From assembly GCA_028709085.1 (NCBI GenBank), contig JAQVXQ010000007.1, positions 1 through 51,825 of the forward strand: 51,825 nt of DNA. The letters are read 5' to 3'. This document shows positions 25,867 to 34,035 of this stretch, one piece after another. The first letter of the stretch is position 1; every line of letters begins with the position of its first letter. A program made the position numbers and the translations under genes. A model generated the notes under the pieces. It had not been told where the DNA came from. It worked only from the letters and a program-made list of their open reading frames with translations, and ran no database searches. Origin of the DNA: Salinivirgaceae bacterium (GTDB taxonomy: Bacteria > Bacteroidota > Bacteroidia > Bacteroidales > Salinivirgaceae).

Positions 25867-26904
25867 ATGTTATCACCTCTATTTAATCATTTACTCATTC
25901 CATTTATTGCAGCAATGTTTCTAGCCATGACTATGGGTGGAAGTGGTATTGGTCCCTCTTTTTCGGCCGCCTATGGTGCAAATATGATACGGAAAACCGC
26001 TGTTGCCGGTATATTTGGAATTATGGTTTTTGCCGGAGCTATATTGGCAGGAAAGGGGACAGGATATACGTTGGGGAAAGGGATATTGGCCCCAGAGTTT
26101 ATGCAATACACCACCGTTACAATAATTTTATTCTCCATTGGAATAACACTCTTAATCTCTAATTTAGCAGGAATTCCTCAAAGTACTTCCCAAGCTTCGG
26201 TATTAGCAGTTGTTGCAGCTTCTGTTTATTTTAAGCAACCGGCGTTTGAGTTTCTAATCTATAAAGCAGCGCCAACGTGGTTTATTTTACCGGTTATATC
26301 CTATTTTATCTCGTATATAATTGCTCGTTTTTTGTACAGACCAATGCGCAAAAGAGCCTACTTTATGCGAACTTCGGAACGGACAAATAAAGTATTGCGA
26401 TTCTTTGTAATTCTTTCCTCCATGTATGTGGCCTTTAGTATCGGATCAAATAACGTAGCAAACGCAGCTGGTCCCATTGCAAGTATGACTATTAATGAAC
26501 TACAACTAGCCGATATTGGTCAAAATTTTTTGTTGATTATGATTATTGCCACTCTTATGATTGCTCCGGTTTTTGGAATTGGAGCTTCGCTATTTGGTGA
26601 CAAAGTAATTAAAAATACGGGGAAGGAGATTGTTCTTTTTGGTAATATTGAGGCCATTATAATTGCAACCATTACAGCATCGTTGCTTCTTTTTTCGTCG
26701 GTGGTGAGTGGAATTCCAACCAGTTTGGTACAATTAAACGTTGCTGCTATTTTGGGGGTAGGGGTCGCCAAACTAGGCCCTAAAAACATTTTCAAAAAGA
26801 CGGAAGTAAATCGATTTTTTGTAATGTGGATAATCGCTCCAGTAATATCTTTTGTACTTACATACGTTCTTCTATTAATAGCAGACAGCCTCCATTTGTT
26901 GTAG
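25867..26904 (+). CDS. PiT-family anion permease (phosphate or sulfate)
   Basis: 345-residue inner-membrane carrier of the PF01384 family with about ten hydrophobic segments in two inverted halves. The second-half signature is intact: FSIGSNNVANAAGPIASM. The first-half signature is changed to MGGSGIGPSFSAAYGANMI and lacks the GAND Asp found in classical phosphate carriers. PF01384 members with such a changed first repeat include sulfate permeases of the CysP type, so substrate is uncertain. No DUF47/PhoU-like partner, usual next to low-affinity phosphate carriers, is adjacent. A GACAGCCTC hairpin overlaps its stop codon (26884-26912) but has no T run. Confidence 0.88.
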   Translation: MLSPLFNHLLIPFIAAMFLAMTMGGSGIGPSFSAAYGANMIRKTAVAGIFGIMVFAGAILAGKGTGYTLGKGILAPEFMQYTTVTIILFSIGITLLISNLAGIPQSTSQASVLAVVAASVYFKQPAFEFLIYKAAPTWFILPVISYFISYIIARFLYRPMRKRAYFMRTSERTNKVLRFFVILSSMYVAFSIGSNNVANAAGPIASMTINELQLADIGQNFLLIMIIATLMIAPVFGIGASLFGDKVIKNTGKEIVLFGNIEAIIIATITASLLLFSSVVSGIPTSLVQLNVAAILGVGVAKLGPKNIFKKTEVNRFFVMWIIAPVISFVLTYVLLLIADSLHLL

Positions 26905-26940
26905 AGGCTGTCCGTATATTACGTATGTTTGAGTTGAGTT

Positions 26941-27825
26941 TTACTCAAAACTTGCACTCATCGTTTCTACCTCTTTACTCACTTTTTTTACCAATCCCTG
27001 TAAAACAGTTCCAGGACCCACTTCTGTAAATTGAGTCATATTGTCGGCCAGCATGTTTTGTGCTATTTGAGTCCAACGTACCGGAGATGTTAGTTGAGCA
27101 ATCAAATTCTCTTTAATAATTGCAGCTTCGGTGTGTGGTTTTGCATCCACGTTTTGATAAATAGGTGCAATAGGCGTGTTAAACGTGGTATTGTTAATTG
27201 CCTCAGCCAATTCGACACGTGCAGGTTCCATTAATGGACTATGGAATGCTCCGCCAACTTTTAACGGCAATGCTCTTTTTGCTCCTGCTTCTTTTAGTTT
27301 TTCACAAGCCACTTCAATCCCTTTCATTGATCCTGAAATTACCAATTGTCCAGGGCAATTGTAGTTTGCCGCCACCACAACTTCGTCGATGGAAGCACAA
27401 ACTTCTTCTACCACTTGGTCGTCGAGTCCAATAATAGCGGCCATGGTCGAAGGTTCTGCTTCACATGCTTTCTGCATTGCCATTGCTCTTTTGTAAACCA
27501 GCGTAAGACCATCGGCAAAGGAGAGCGCGCCCACGGCTGTTAATGCTGAAAATTCGCCCAAAGAGTGACCGGCTACCATGTCGGGATTGAATTTATTGCC
27601 AAGTACTTTAGCAAGAATAACCGAATGCAGAAAAATAGCTGGTTGTGTAACTCTGGTTTGACGTAAATCCTCTTCAGTACCGGCAAACATAAGATCCGTA
27701 ATTCGGAAACCTAATATTTCATTTGCCTGTTCAAACATCTCTTTTGCAATGGGAGAGTTGTCGTATAGATCTTTTCCCATTCCAACAAATTGTGCCCCCT
27801 GTCCGGGGAATCCAAATGCTTTCAT
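26941..27825 (-). CDS. fabD: Malonyl-CoA:ACP transacylase
   Basis: Loads malonyl units onto acyl carrier protein for fatty-acid synthesis. 294 residues, typical. The N-terminal FGFPGQGAQFVGMGKDLY contains the oxyanion Gln; the nucleophile elbow AGHSLGEFSALTAVG carries the catalytic Ser at residue 88, TRVTQPAIF provides the conserved QPA segment, and VGGAFHSPLMEPA the catalytic His. It is monocistronic here, convergent with the PiT permease, and away from other fab genes. A -7 box (TATTTTTG on the minus strand, plus-strand 27866-27873) lies 41 bases before the ATG. Confidence 0.96.
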   Translation of the reverse strand: MKAFGFPGQGAQFVGMGKDLYDNSPIAKEMFEQANEILGFRITDLMFAGTEEDLRQTRVTQPAIFLHSVILAKVLGNKFNPDMVAGHSLGEFSALTAVGALSFADGLTLVYKRAMAMQKACEAEPSTMAAIIGLDDQVVEEVCASIDEVVVAANYNCPGQLVISGSMKGIEVACEKLKEAGAKRALPLKVGGAFHSPLMEPARVELAEAINNTTFNTPIAPIYQNVDAKPHTEAAIIKENLIAQLTSPVRWTQIAQNMLADNMTQFTEVGPGTVLQGLVKKVSKEVETMSASFE

Positions 27826-27865
27826 ATTGTGCTTGTTTAAATGTTTTCAGATTTTAATTCCGCTA

Positions 27866-27873
27866 CAAAAATA
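27866..27873 (-). promoter_or_regulatory. Putative -7 box for fabD
   Basis: CAAAAATA on the plus strand reads TATTTTTG on the minus strand, matching TAnnTTTG. The only TTTG upstream (complement of 27898-27901) is 24 bases away, longer than usual. Confidence 0.35.
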
Positions 27874-28041
27874 CGATTTTTATTCAATAAATTGGATCAA
27901 AGAAATGTGCATTTAGGGTTGATTTTTGACTTGAAAAACATGACTTTTTGTGTTTATTGGTGAGAAAAATAAATTAATTTTGATCTCACTCTATGTCTTG
28001 TAATATAGATAGGAGAATTTATAAATTAAAATAGCGAAAAT

Positions 28042-28728
28042 ATGAAAAAACTAGTTTTATTTTTAGTGGTCTATGTGATATTCTTAGAAGCTCAAGGTCA
28101 GTTGTTTACCTTAGGTGGAGTTGATATTGGTTATGCTTATGTGGGTCCAAAGTTGGGCGGTAGTATGGCTTTTATGACCAATACAAATGCGAATAACGAC
28201 AATGTTCCACTAATTGGATATATGTTTGGAGCTTTAGGGAAATTTGGTATTACTCAGAAATTAGGAATCCAAGTAGGGGTTGATTATACAAAAAAAGGGT
28301 ATGCTCAATCATTTAGTGGCGGGGGTGATACCAAAACAATTGCTAATTATTTGGGAATTCCCATTCTTGCTAAGTTAAGCATATTAAAAATCGGAGATCT
28401 TCGGTTTCATGGTACAGGTGGGGTGTATTCTAATGTAGCTATCAGCATTAAAGAAAAACCATCGGGGAGTTTTGATCACGAAATAATTTTCACCTCTTCA
28501 CAAACCAAAAGAGTTGACTTTGGTTTCAACATTGGAGCAGGGTTTGAATACGATTTAGGACATGGTATTTTAGCTTTAGACCTCTTTTATGAGCAAGGTT
28601 TGGTGGATGTTTTTAAAGATAATGTGAAATTAGGACGCAATACTACCCAAGCATTTGGCCTTTCAGTGACATACTTATACGATTTAGGCAATCTCCTAGC
28701 TTTCGGCGATAGGAAAGTACAAGAGTAA
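28042..28728 (+). CDS. PorT-family outer-membrane beta-barrel protein
   Basis: 228-residue exported barrel with a signal peptide (MKKLVLFLVVYVIFLEAQGQ). The mature part alternates short Gly- and aromatic-rich strands (YAYVGPKLGGSMAFM, GYMFGALGKFGI, GIQVGVDYTKKGYAQ, DFGFNIGAGFEYDLG, AFGLSVTYLYDLG), the pattern of the outer_membrane beta-barrel/PorT-like family with eight strands. Function is unknown; most such proteins are not T9SS components despite the family name. It stands alone between the divergent fabD and the convergent folE. A TAATTTTG box at 27975-27982 could be its -7 element. Confidence 0.75.
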   Translation: MKKLVLFLVVYVIFLEAQGQLFTLGGVDIGYAYVGPKLGGSMAFMTNTNANNDNVPLIGYMFGALGKFGITQKLGIQVGVDYTKKGYAQSFSGGGDTKTIANYLGIPILAKLSILKIGDLRFHGTGGVYSNVAISIKEKPSGSFDHEIIFTSSQTKRVDFGFNIGAGFEYDLGHGILALDLFYEQGLVDVFKDNVKLGRNTTQAFGLSVTYLYDLGNLLAFGDRKVQE

Positions 28729-28761
28729 TTTAATCTCAATATCTTGACATCGTTATTGCTA

Positions 28762-29397
28762 TCAGCGTAGATTTTTCCCGATTAAGTGGAAAAATTCCTC
28801 GCGGGTAGCAGCACTGTTTAAAAAAGCTCCAGTAAATGCCGATGTGGTTGTGGCTGAGTTTTGTTTCTGTACCCCACGCATTTGCATGCACATATGTTGA
28901 GCCTCAATTACCACAGCAACTCCAAGTGGGTGCAATGCTTCTTGAATGCTGTTTCTTATTTGTACAGTTAATCGTTCTTGCACTTGCAAACGGCGCGAAA
29001 AAGCTTCAACTACACGCGCAATTTTGCTCAATCCGGTTATATATCCGTTTGGGATATACGCCACATGGGCTTTTCCGAAAAAGGGAAGCATATGATGTTC
29101 GCACATGCTAAAAAGGTCAATATCTTTTACTAATACCATTTGGCGATACTCCTCCTCAAAAATTGCGGAGCGCAGAATCTCATCGGGATTCATGTCGTAT
29201 CCCTGAGTTAAAAATTGCAAGGCTTTGGCTACACGGTCGGGAGTTTTTATTAATCCTTCGCGTTCCGGATCTTCTCCTAATTGTAATAAAATATCTCTGT
29301 AGTGTCCACTAATTGCTGATGTTGCCTCTTCGTTATATTGGTCAACACGTAAATATCCTACGGTTGAATTTGTTTCTTTTGTGTTTTCTACACTCAT
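28762..29397 (-). CDS. folE: GTP cyclohydrolase I
   Basis: Converts GTP to 7,8-dihydroneopterin triphosphate, the entry to folate, tetrahydrobiopterin and queuosine. 211 residues, typical. The zinc-binding Cys and His are visible in [21 protein letters not shown] and the second Cys in [36 protein letters not shown] is the family signature. It lies 57 bases downstream of the PTPS-like gene on the same strand, so the two probably form a pterin operon in which the PTPS-like enzyme acts on the FolE product. Confidence 0.97.
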   Translation of the reverse strand: MSVENTKETNSTVGYLRVDQYNEEATSAISGHYRDILLQLGEDPEREGLIKTPDRVAKALQFLTQGYDMNPDEILRSAIFEEEYRQMVLVKDIDLFSMCEHHMLPFFGKAHVAYIPNGYITGLSKIARVVEAFSRRLQVQERLTVQIRNSIQEALHPLGVAVVIEAQHMCMQMRGVQKQNSATTTSAFTGAFLNSAATREEFFHLIGKNLR

Positions 29398-29454
29398 TTC
29401 TAATGTTTTAATACGATTCGGTCATCTATTTAGTTTATTTATAAACGGAGGATT

Positions 29455-29868
29455 TTACTCCCCAAAATATTCAACACTGTTATTTTCAGTCTCTTCGATT
29501 CTGATTTTGTGAAGCTCGGCACCCAGTTCTTTAATTGGAATGAAAAGTTCGTCCCAAATTGATTTTGTGAGAATTTCGGTACTCATTATCTTGTCCTTTA
29601 AAAAATCAACATCGAGATTTAGGTTTTTGTGATCAAGTTTAACTATTACTCGATCCTGAATTGTTTGGCTCAACTCTTTTAAGTTAACAACAAACCCGGT
29701 ATCTGGATCTATCTCCCCTTTAACCGTCACAAACAATATGTAATTATGCCCGTGCCAGTTCTTGTGAGAACATTTTCCAAAGATAGATAAATTTTTCTCA
29801 TCATCCCAGTCAGGCCTAAAAAGACGATGTGCAGCATTGAACCGTTCGCGACGTGTAATATAGATCAT
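29455..29868 (-). CDS. 6-pyruvoyl/6-carboxy-tetrahydropterin synthase family (PTPS-II-like)
   Basis: 137-residue zinc enzyme of the COG0720 T-fold family acting on dihydroneopterin triphosphate. Zinc-ligand His residues are in FNAAHRL (H14) and HGH (H39, H41). The catalytic Cys is C33 in GKCSHKNWHGHNY, giving a C-x5-HGH motif. From established motif rules C-x5-HGH marks PTPS-II (6-pyruvoyltetrahydropterin synthase), while QueD has C-x3-HGH and folate-type PTPS-III has E-x2-HGH. The surrounding LSIFGKC and VTVKGEIDPDTGFVVNL also resemble the animal enzyme. It is often annotated queD by homology, but the motif argues for a tetrahydropterin product. First gene of a two-gene operon with folE. Confidence 0.88.
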   Translation of the reverse strand: MIYITRRERFNAAHRLFRPDWDDEKNLSIFGKCSHKNWHGHNYILFVTVKGEIDPDTGFVVNLKELSQTIQDRVIVKLDHKNLNLDVDFLKDKIMSTEILTKSIWDELFIPIKELGAELHKIRIEETENNSVEYFGE

Positions 29869-30039
29869 AGTTGGTTGATTTTGATATTCATAATCGTTGC
29901 TTTACTTTTTAAATTAGGCTAATTTATTCTTCGTAGAACTAACAATTGATTATTTGAAAAGTTTTCTAGTAACAGTTATTCGATCATTTATCTCTCTTAA
30001 ACTATATGGATTTCCATCGTAAATCCTTGAAAAATTCAC

Positions 30040-30047
30040 TACATTTG
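30040..30047 (+). promoter_or_regulatory. Putative -7 box of the amidohydrolase-alr-mqn operon
   Basis: TACATTTG is a perfect TAnnTTTG match 40 bases before the ATG at 30087. The -33 region is weak. Confidence 0.4.
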
Positions 30048-30086
30048 CTTATATGAAAAAAACCATCATAGATTAATTTGTTATTT

Positions 30087-31226
30087 ATGAACGATTTAGT
30101 AAATCGATTAATAAAATTTAGACATACACTGCATCGTTTTCCCGAGTTGTCGAGCAATGAAAAAAGAACCTCCCAAATTATTAGCGAATTTGTTGCCCAG
30201 GCCAAACCAACGGAAATTTTCAACAATATAGGCGGATATGGAGTTTTAGTTATTTTTGATTCCGGCGTGCCTGGTCCAGTAACGCTCTTTCGTGCCGATA
30301 TGGATGCTTTACCCATAATTGAGCGAACTGAATTACCGTATCAGTCAGAAAATCATGGTGTTGCCCACTTATGTGGCCACGATGGACATAGTACTGTTCT
30401 TGCGGGATTGGCGCATATGATTTCACAGAATCGACCCGCAAAAGGAAAAGTTTTATTGTTGTTTCAGCCCGCCGAAGAAACTGGAAAAGGAGCACAACAA
30501 GTCATTTCAGACGTTCAATTTCAAACTATTAATCCCAATTCTTGCTACGCATTTCATAATTTGCCCGGTTTTAAAAAAGGCGCAATTATTGTAAAAGAGG
30601 GTTCTTTTGCATCGGCATCAACTGGAATGGTAATCGATATTACTGGAAAACCATCGCATGCCGCACATCCCGAAAATGGGAACAATCCTGATATTGCCAT
30701 TGGGGAGCTTATTTTGGAATTGAATAAAATTACGGAAAACAGGTCTGATTTTCAGGATTTTGTCTTGTTAACAATTATCCATGTTCGGGTAGGAGAAATT
30801 GCCTTTGGAACTACGCCTGGGCAAGGTGTTGTGATGTTGACCATACGGGCGTATTTGGATGAAGATTTGCAGAAATTGCGCTCCATCGTTCAAGAGAAGA
30901 CGCAGACCATAATGTCGAAATATAAATTAGAGGTTGCCTTTTCATTCGAAGAACCATTTTCGGCAACCATCAATGAATCTAGGTGTGTTGACATTGTTCG
31001 AGCAGCAACCAAGGATTCAAATTTGGAATTAATCGAGTTGCAAGAGCCTTTCCGATGGAGTGAAGATTTTGGGAGTTTTTCGTCAGTTGCTCCATCCGTG
31101 CTTTTTGGCGTGGGTAGTGGTATCGATTATCCACAATTGCATAACGAAGATTACGATTTCCCGGACTCAATTATCGAAAATGCACTAACTGTATTTTATA
31201 ATATTTATCGAAATATAAACATATAA
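30087..31226 (+). CDS. M20D amidohydrolase (hippurate/N-acyl amino acid hydrolase type)
   Basis: 379-residue metal-dependent amidohydrolase of the M20D family, which removes acyl groups from amino acids or short peptides. I start at the ATG at 30087 (MNDLVNRLIKFRHTLHRFPE) rather than a TTG three codons earlier. Metal-binding motifs are complete: FRADMDALPI, AHLCGHDGHSTVLAG, and QPAEETGKGAQQVI with the general-base Glu; the dimerisation (lid) domain is at about residues 180-290. It stands first in a plus-strand run, only 11 bases before the alanine racemase start. The native acyl amino acid is unknown; a link to D-amino acid or wall turnover is inference from the neighbour. Confidence 0.93.
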   Translation: MNDLVNRLIKFRHTLHRFPELSSNEKRTSQIISEFVAQAKPTEIFNNIGGYGVLVIFDSGVPGPVTLFRADMDALPIIERTELPYQSENHGVAHLCGHDGHSTVLAGLAHMISQNRPAKGKVLLLFQPAEETGKGAQQVISDVQFQTINPNSCYAFHNLPGFKKGAIIVKEGSFASASTGMVIDITGKPSHAAHPENGNNPDIAIGELILELNKITENRSDFQDFVLLTIIHVRVGEIAFGTTPGQGVVMLTIRAYLDEDLQKLRSIVQEKTQTIMSKYKLEVAFSFEEPFSATINESRCVDIVRAATKDSNLELIELQEPFRWSEDFGSFSSVAPSVLFGVGSGIDYPQLHNEDYDFPDSIIENALTVFYNIYRNINI

Positions 31227-31237
31227 TAACATAACAA

Positions 31238-32388
31238 ATGTTAGAATCATCATACATTGTATTAAGTCGTTCCGCATATAAAAAAACTACAATTATATTA
31301 CCAAGATTTTGGGTCCCAACATTCGGTTTTCTTCAGTTATAAAGGGGAATGCGTATGGGCATGGAATCGATAAATTTGTCCCAATTGCCGAATGGGCAGG
31401 AGTTCGACACTTTGCCGCATTTTCGGCCGATGAAGCGTATTTGGTAAAACAAGCCTCGACGAAAAAATCAGGAATAATGATCATGGGGTATTTGAGCGAC
31501 GATCAGTTGGAGTGGGCCATAGAGAACGAAATTGAGTATTATGTGTTTGATTTAAACCGCTTGAAAATCAGTATTATGACGGCTCAGAAAATCGGTAAAA
31601 AAGCGAAAATCCACATTGAAGTCGAGACTGGATTTCATAGAACCGGATTTGAAAGGAGCGAATTTGATGAAGTGATCCGTTTGTTGAAAAGTGGAGCCGA
31701 TGACCTTGACTTTGAAGGTTTGTGTACCCATTATGCTGGTGCTGAGAGCATTTCAAACCATGTGCGAGTGAAACAGCAATATGAAACTTATATGGAAATA
31801 TATAGCCGATTTCTTGAGTCGGGAGTGCGTCCTAAATACAGACATACTGCGGGATCTGCCGCATCGTTAACCTATCCTGAAACAATTATGGATATGGTAC
31901 GTGTTGGGATTGCGCAATATGGGTTTTGGCCAAGTCCGGAAACCTTAATCCATCGCTTTAAAAAGTATGATGCCAAAGATTCGGATTTAAAACGATTGCT
32001 TTCATGGAAAACCAAAGTAATGGAAGTGAAAGAGATTGATGTGGGCGAATTTGTAGGGTACGGAACATCGTATATGGCATATGAAAAGAAGAAAATTGCC
32101 ATAATTCCAGTGGGATATTCTAACGGATTTAGTCGATCCTTGAGCAATAGTGGTCGAGTTTTAATTCATGGAGTTTATGTTCTCGTTGTGGGAGTGGTTA
32201 CCATGAATACAACAACGGTTGATATTACGCACGTTCCAAACGTAGTTCCCGGCGACGAGGTTGTGTTAATTGGGAAACAAAAGCGACAAGAAATTAGTAT
32301 AGCATCGTTTTGTGAAATGAGTAATATGCTTAACTATCAATTGCTTGCACGACTTCCACAGAGTATTCCACGATTTATTACACCTTAA
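31238..32388 (+). CDS. alr: Alanine racemase, interrupted by a -1 frameshift in an A7 run
   Basis: PLP-dependent racemase interconverting L- and D-alanine for peptidoglycan. The first 16 codons (ATG 31238, MLESSYIVLSRSAYKK) are in one frame and the remainder is in the -1 frame, joined at the A run 31280-31286. Joined, the chain is about 383 residues, normal, with the PLP Lys at about residue 36 in VIKGNAYGHG and the C-terminal-domain Tyr near EFVGYGTSYMAY. Without the shift the first frame stops after 34 codons, and the body would need an in-frame TTG at 31309, which drops the first beta strand. Sequencing error, mutation and programmed slippage are all possible. Next to the amidohydrolase (11 bases) and mqnB (11 bases). 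Confidence 0.85.
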
Positions 32389-32399
32389 TTTTTAATGCA

Positions 32400-33119
32400 T
32401 TGAAAAAGGAAAACACAAAACAAAGAATATTAATTGTAGTGGCAACCGCCATGGAGGTTCAATTGATTGTCGAACATCGGAATTCCTATGTTGTTGGGGA
32501 AGTTTATCCATCGAAATACGAGCATACTGATATTCTTATTGCAGGAATAGGCATAGCTACAACCATTTTCTCGACAACCAAAATTCTTTTGAAACACTCC
32601 TACGATTATGTGATAAATATTGGAATTTGTGGCGCTTATGCACGTAATTTGAGCCTCGGCGAAGTTGTAATTGTGCGGGAAGATTTCTTTGCCGATCAAT
32701 TAATGGAAGACGGATTCCAATCAACGCCTTGGAGCAAAAGTTCATTGGCCGTACAAAACGATATTTATAATTCGGAAGGGAGCATATTGTCAACCTTAAC
32801 GCCTGATTTCCTAAATCTGTCAAAAGTGAGATCCATTACAAGCGATACCATTCATGCAAACGAATCAACAATAAAGAAACTGGTAGATATTTATAATCCG
32901 GACATTGAAAGTATGGAAGGTGTTGCCGTATTTTTTGTGACCCGAAAATGTGAAATTCCGGTGATACAAATCCGAGCAATTTCCAATTATGTCGAAATCA
33001 GAGACAAGAGCAAATGGGAAATCGGGAAGGCTTTAATTGAGTTGCACCGAGTATTGGATTTTGTGATGCAAAACAAAAGTTCCGTATTTGACAGTAAACC
33101 CACAAAACGTTGTTCTTGA
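32400..33119 (+). CDS. mqnB: Futalosine hydrolase
   Basis: Nucleosidase of the purine phosphorylase fold that releases hypoxanthine from futalosine in the alternative menaquinone pathway. 239 residues. Visible motifs: ILIVVATAMEVQLIVE at the N terminus, DILIAGIGIATTIFST, YVINIGICGAYARNLSLGEVVIV, and the late DIESMEGVAVFFV with the catalytic Glu-Met-Glu region, and a RAISNYVEIRD element typical of the family. The frame opens with TTG at 32400; an ATG at 32395 is out of frame, so a TTG start is likely. It follows alr by 11 bases and precedes mqnD by 84. Confidence 0.9.
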   Translation: MKKENTKQRILIVVATAMEVQLIVEHRNSYVVGEVYPSKYEHTDILIAGIGIATTIFSTTKILLKHSYDYVINIGICGAYARNLSLGEVVIVREDFFADQLMEDGFQSTPWSKSSLAVQNDIYNSEGSILSTLTPDFLNLSKVRSITSDTIHANESTIKKLVDIYNPDIESMEGVAVFFVTRKCEIPVIQIRAISNYVEIRDKSKWEIGKALIELHRVLDFVMQNKSSVFDSKPTKRCS

Positions 33120-33203
33120 TTTTGAAATTATATTCTACCTGCCAGGACTCAAAATATTGCTATCTTGCAAATTGAATAAACAACCATAATCAGACTTTGA
33201 CCC

Positions 33204-34031
33204 ATGCTCTTAAAAATTGCCATTTCAACCTGTCCCAACGACACATTTATGTTCGAGGCACTGTTGAATAATCGAATTGACACCCGTGGATATACATTTC
33301 AACTAACTTTGGCCGATATTGATGTGTTGAATCAAAGGGCTTTGGAAACGGATGTCGATATTACAAAAATAAGTATTAGCGCCTATTCACAGATATCGGA
33401 AACCTATCAACTGCTTCGGTCCGGCGCAGCAATTGGGTTTTCAAATGGACCCTTAATCGTCAGTAAATCGAAAATTTATCCTGAGGAACTTCCCTATGTT
33501 ACCGTTGCTATTCCGGGGGAGAACACCACGGCGAATTTGTTATTGTCAAAGTTGTATCCGCAGGTAAAACACAAAGAAGTATATCTATTCTCTGATATTG
33601 AGGAGGCTATAATGGACAACGAGGTAGATGCGGGGGTAATAATTCATGAATCGCGTTTTACTTACAAACAGCGAGGGTTGCTATTGGTATCTGATTTAGG
33701 TGTCGAGTGGGAAAAAAGAATGCGTATGCCACTGCCACTTGGAGCCATTGCCATAAAACGGAATCTTCCGGAATCGGTAAAGCACGATATTCAGCGTGTT
33801 TTGGCCCAGAGTGTTCAGTATGCTTTAAACAATCCAAAAGATTCAGGTTCATTTGTGAAGCACCATGCACAAGAACTCGACGATGAGGTGATAAGCAAAC
33901 ATATTCAGCTCTATGTTAACAGTTTAAGTACATGGATAAATCCTAAAGGCGAAGAAGCAATACGCGAGGTTCTATCCATAGCATTGGCTGAAAATGCAGG
34001 CAAACTTACCGAACCTGTCTTTATTCAATAG
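33204..34031 (+). CDS. mqnD: 1,4-dihydroxy-6-naphthoate synthase
   Basis: Converts cyclic dehypoxanthinyl futalosine to 1,4-dihydroxy-6-naphthoate, the ring precursor of menaquinone. 275 residues with the periplasmic-binding-protein-like fold typical of MqnA/MqnD. The N terminus KIAISTCPNDTFMFEALLN is diagnostic of MqnD, followed by ADIDVLNQRALETDVDITKIS, and GENTTANLLL and DAGVIIHESRFTY with the conserved His. No signal peptide, so it is cytosolic. With mqnB adjacent it forms half of the futalosine route; mqnA, mqnC and mqnE are not in the window. A DUF4421 gene starts 4 bases after the stop. Confidence 0.94.
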   Translation: MLLKIAISTCPNDTFMFEALLNNRIDTRGYTFQLTLADIDVLNQRALETDVDITKISISAYSQISETYQLLRSGAAIGFSNGPLIVSKSKIYPEELPYVTVAIPGENTTANLLLSKLYPQVKHKEVYLFSDIEEAIMDNEVDAGVIIHESRFTYKQRGLLLVSDLGVEWEKRMRMPLPLGAIAIKRNLPESVKHDIQRVLAQSVQYALNNPKDSGSFVKHHAQELDDEVISKHIQLYVNSLSTWINPKGEEAIREVLSIALAENAGKLTEPVFIQ

Positions 34032-34035
34032 CCTT

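Noticed and set aside
26884..26912. Hairpin GACAGCCTC/GAGGCTGTC over the PiT permease stop as a terminator
   Set aside because: A perfect 9-bp stem, but no T run on either side, so I do not call it a terminator.
31309..32388. alr as an intact gene starting at TTG 31309
   Set aside because: It would lose the first beta strand, while the residues missing are found in another frame just upstream; a frameshift is the simpler reading.
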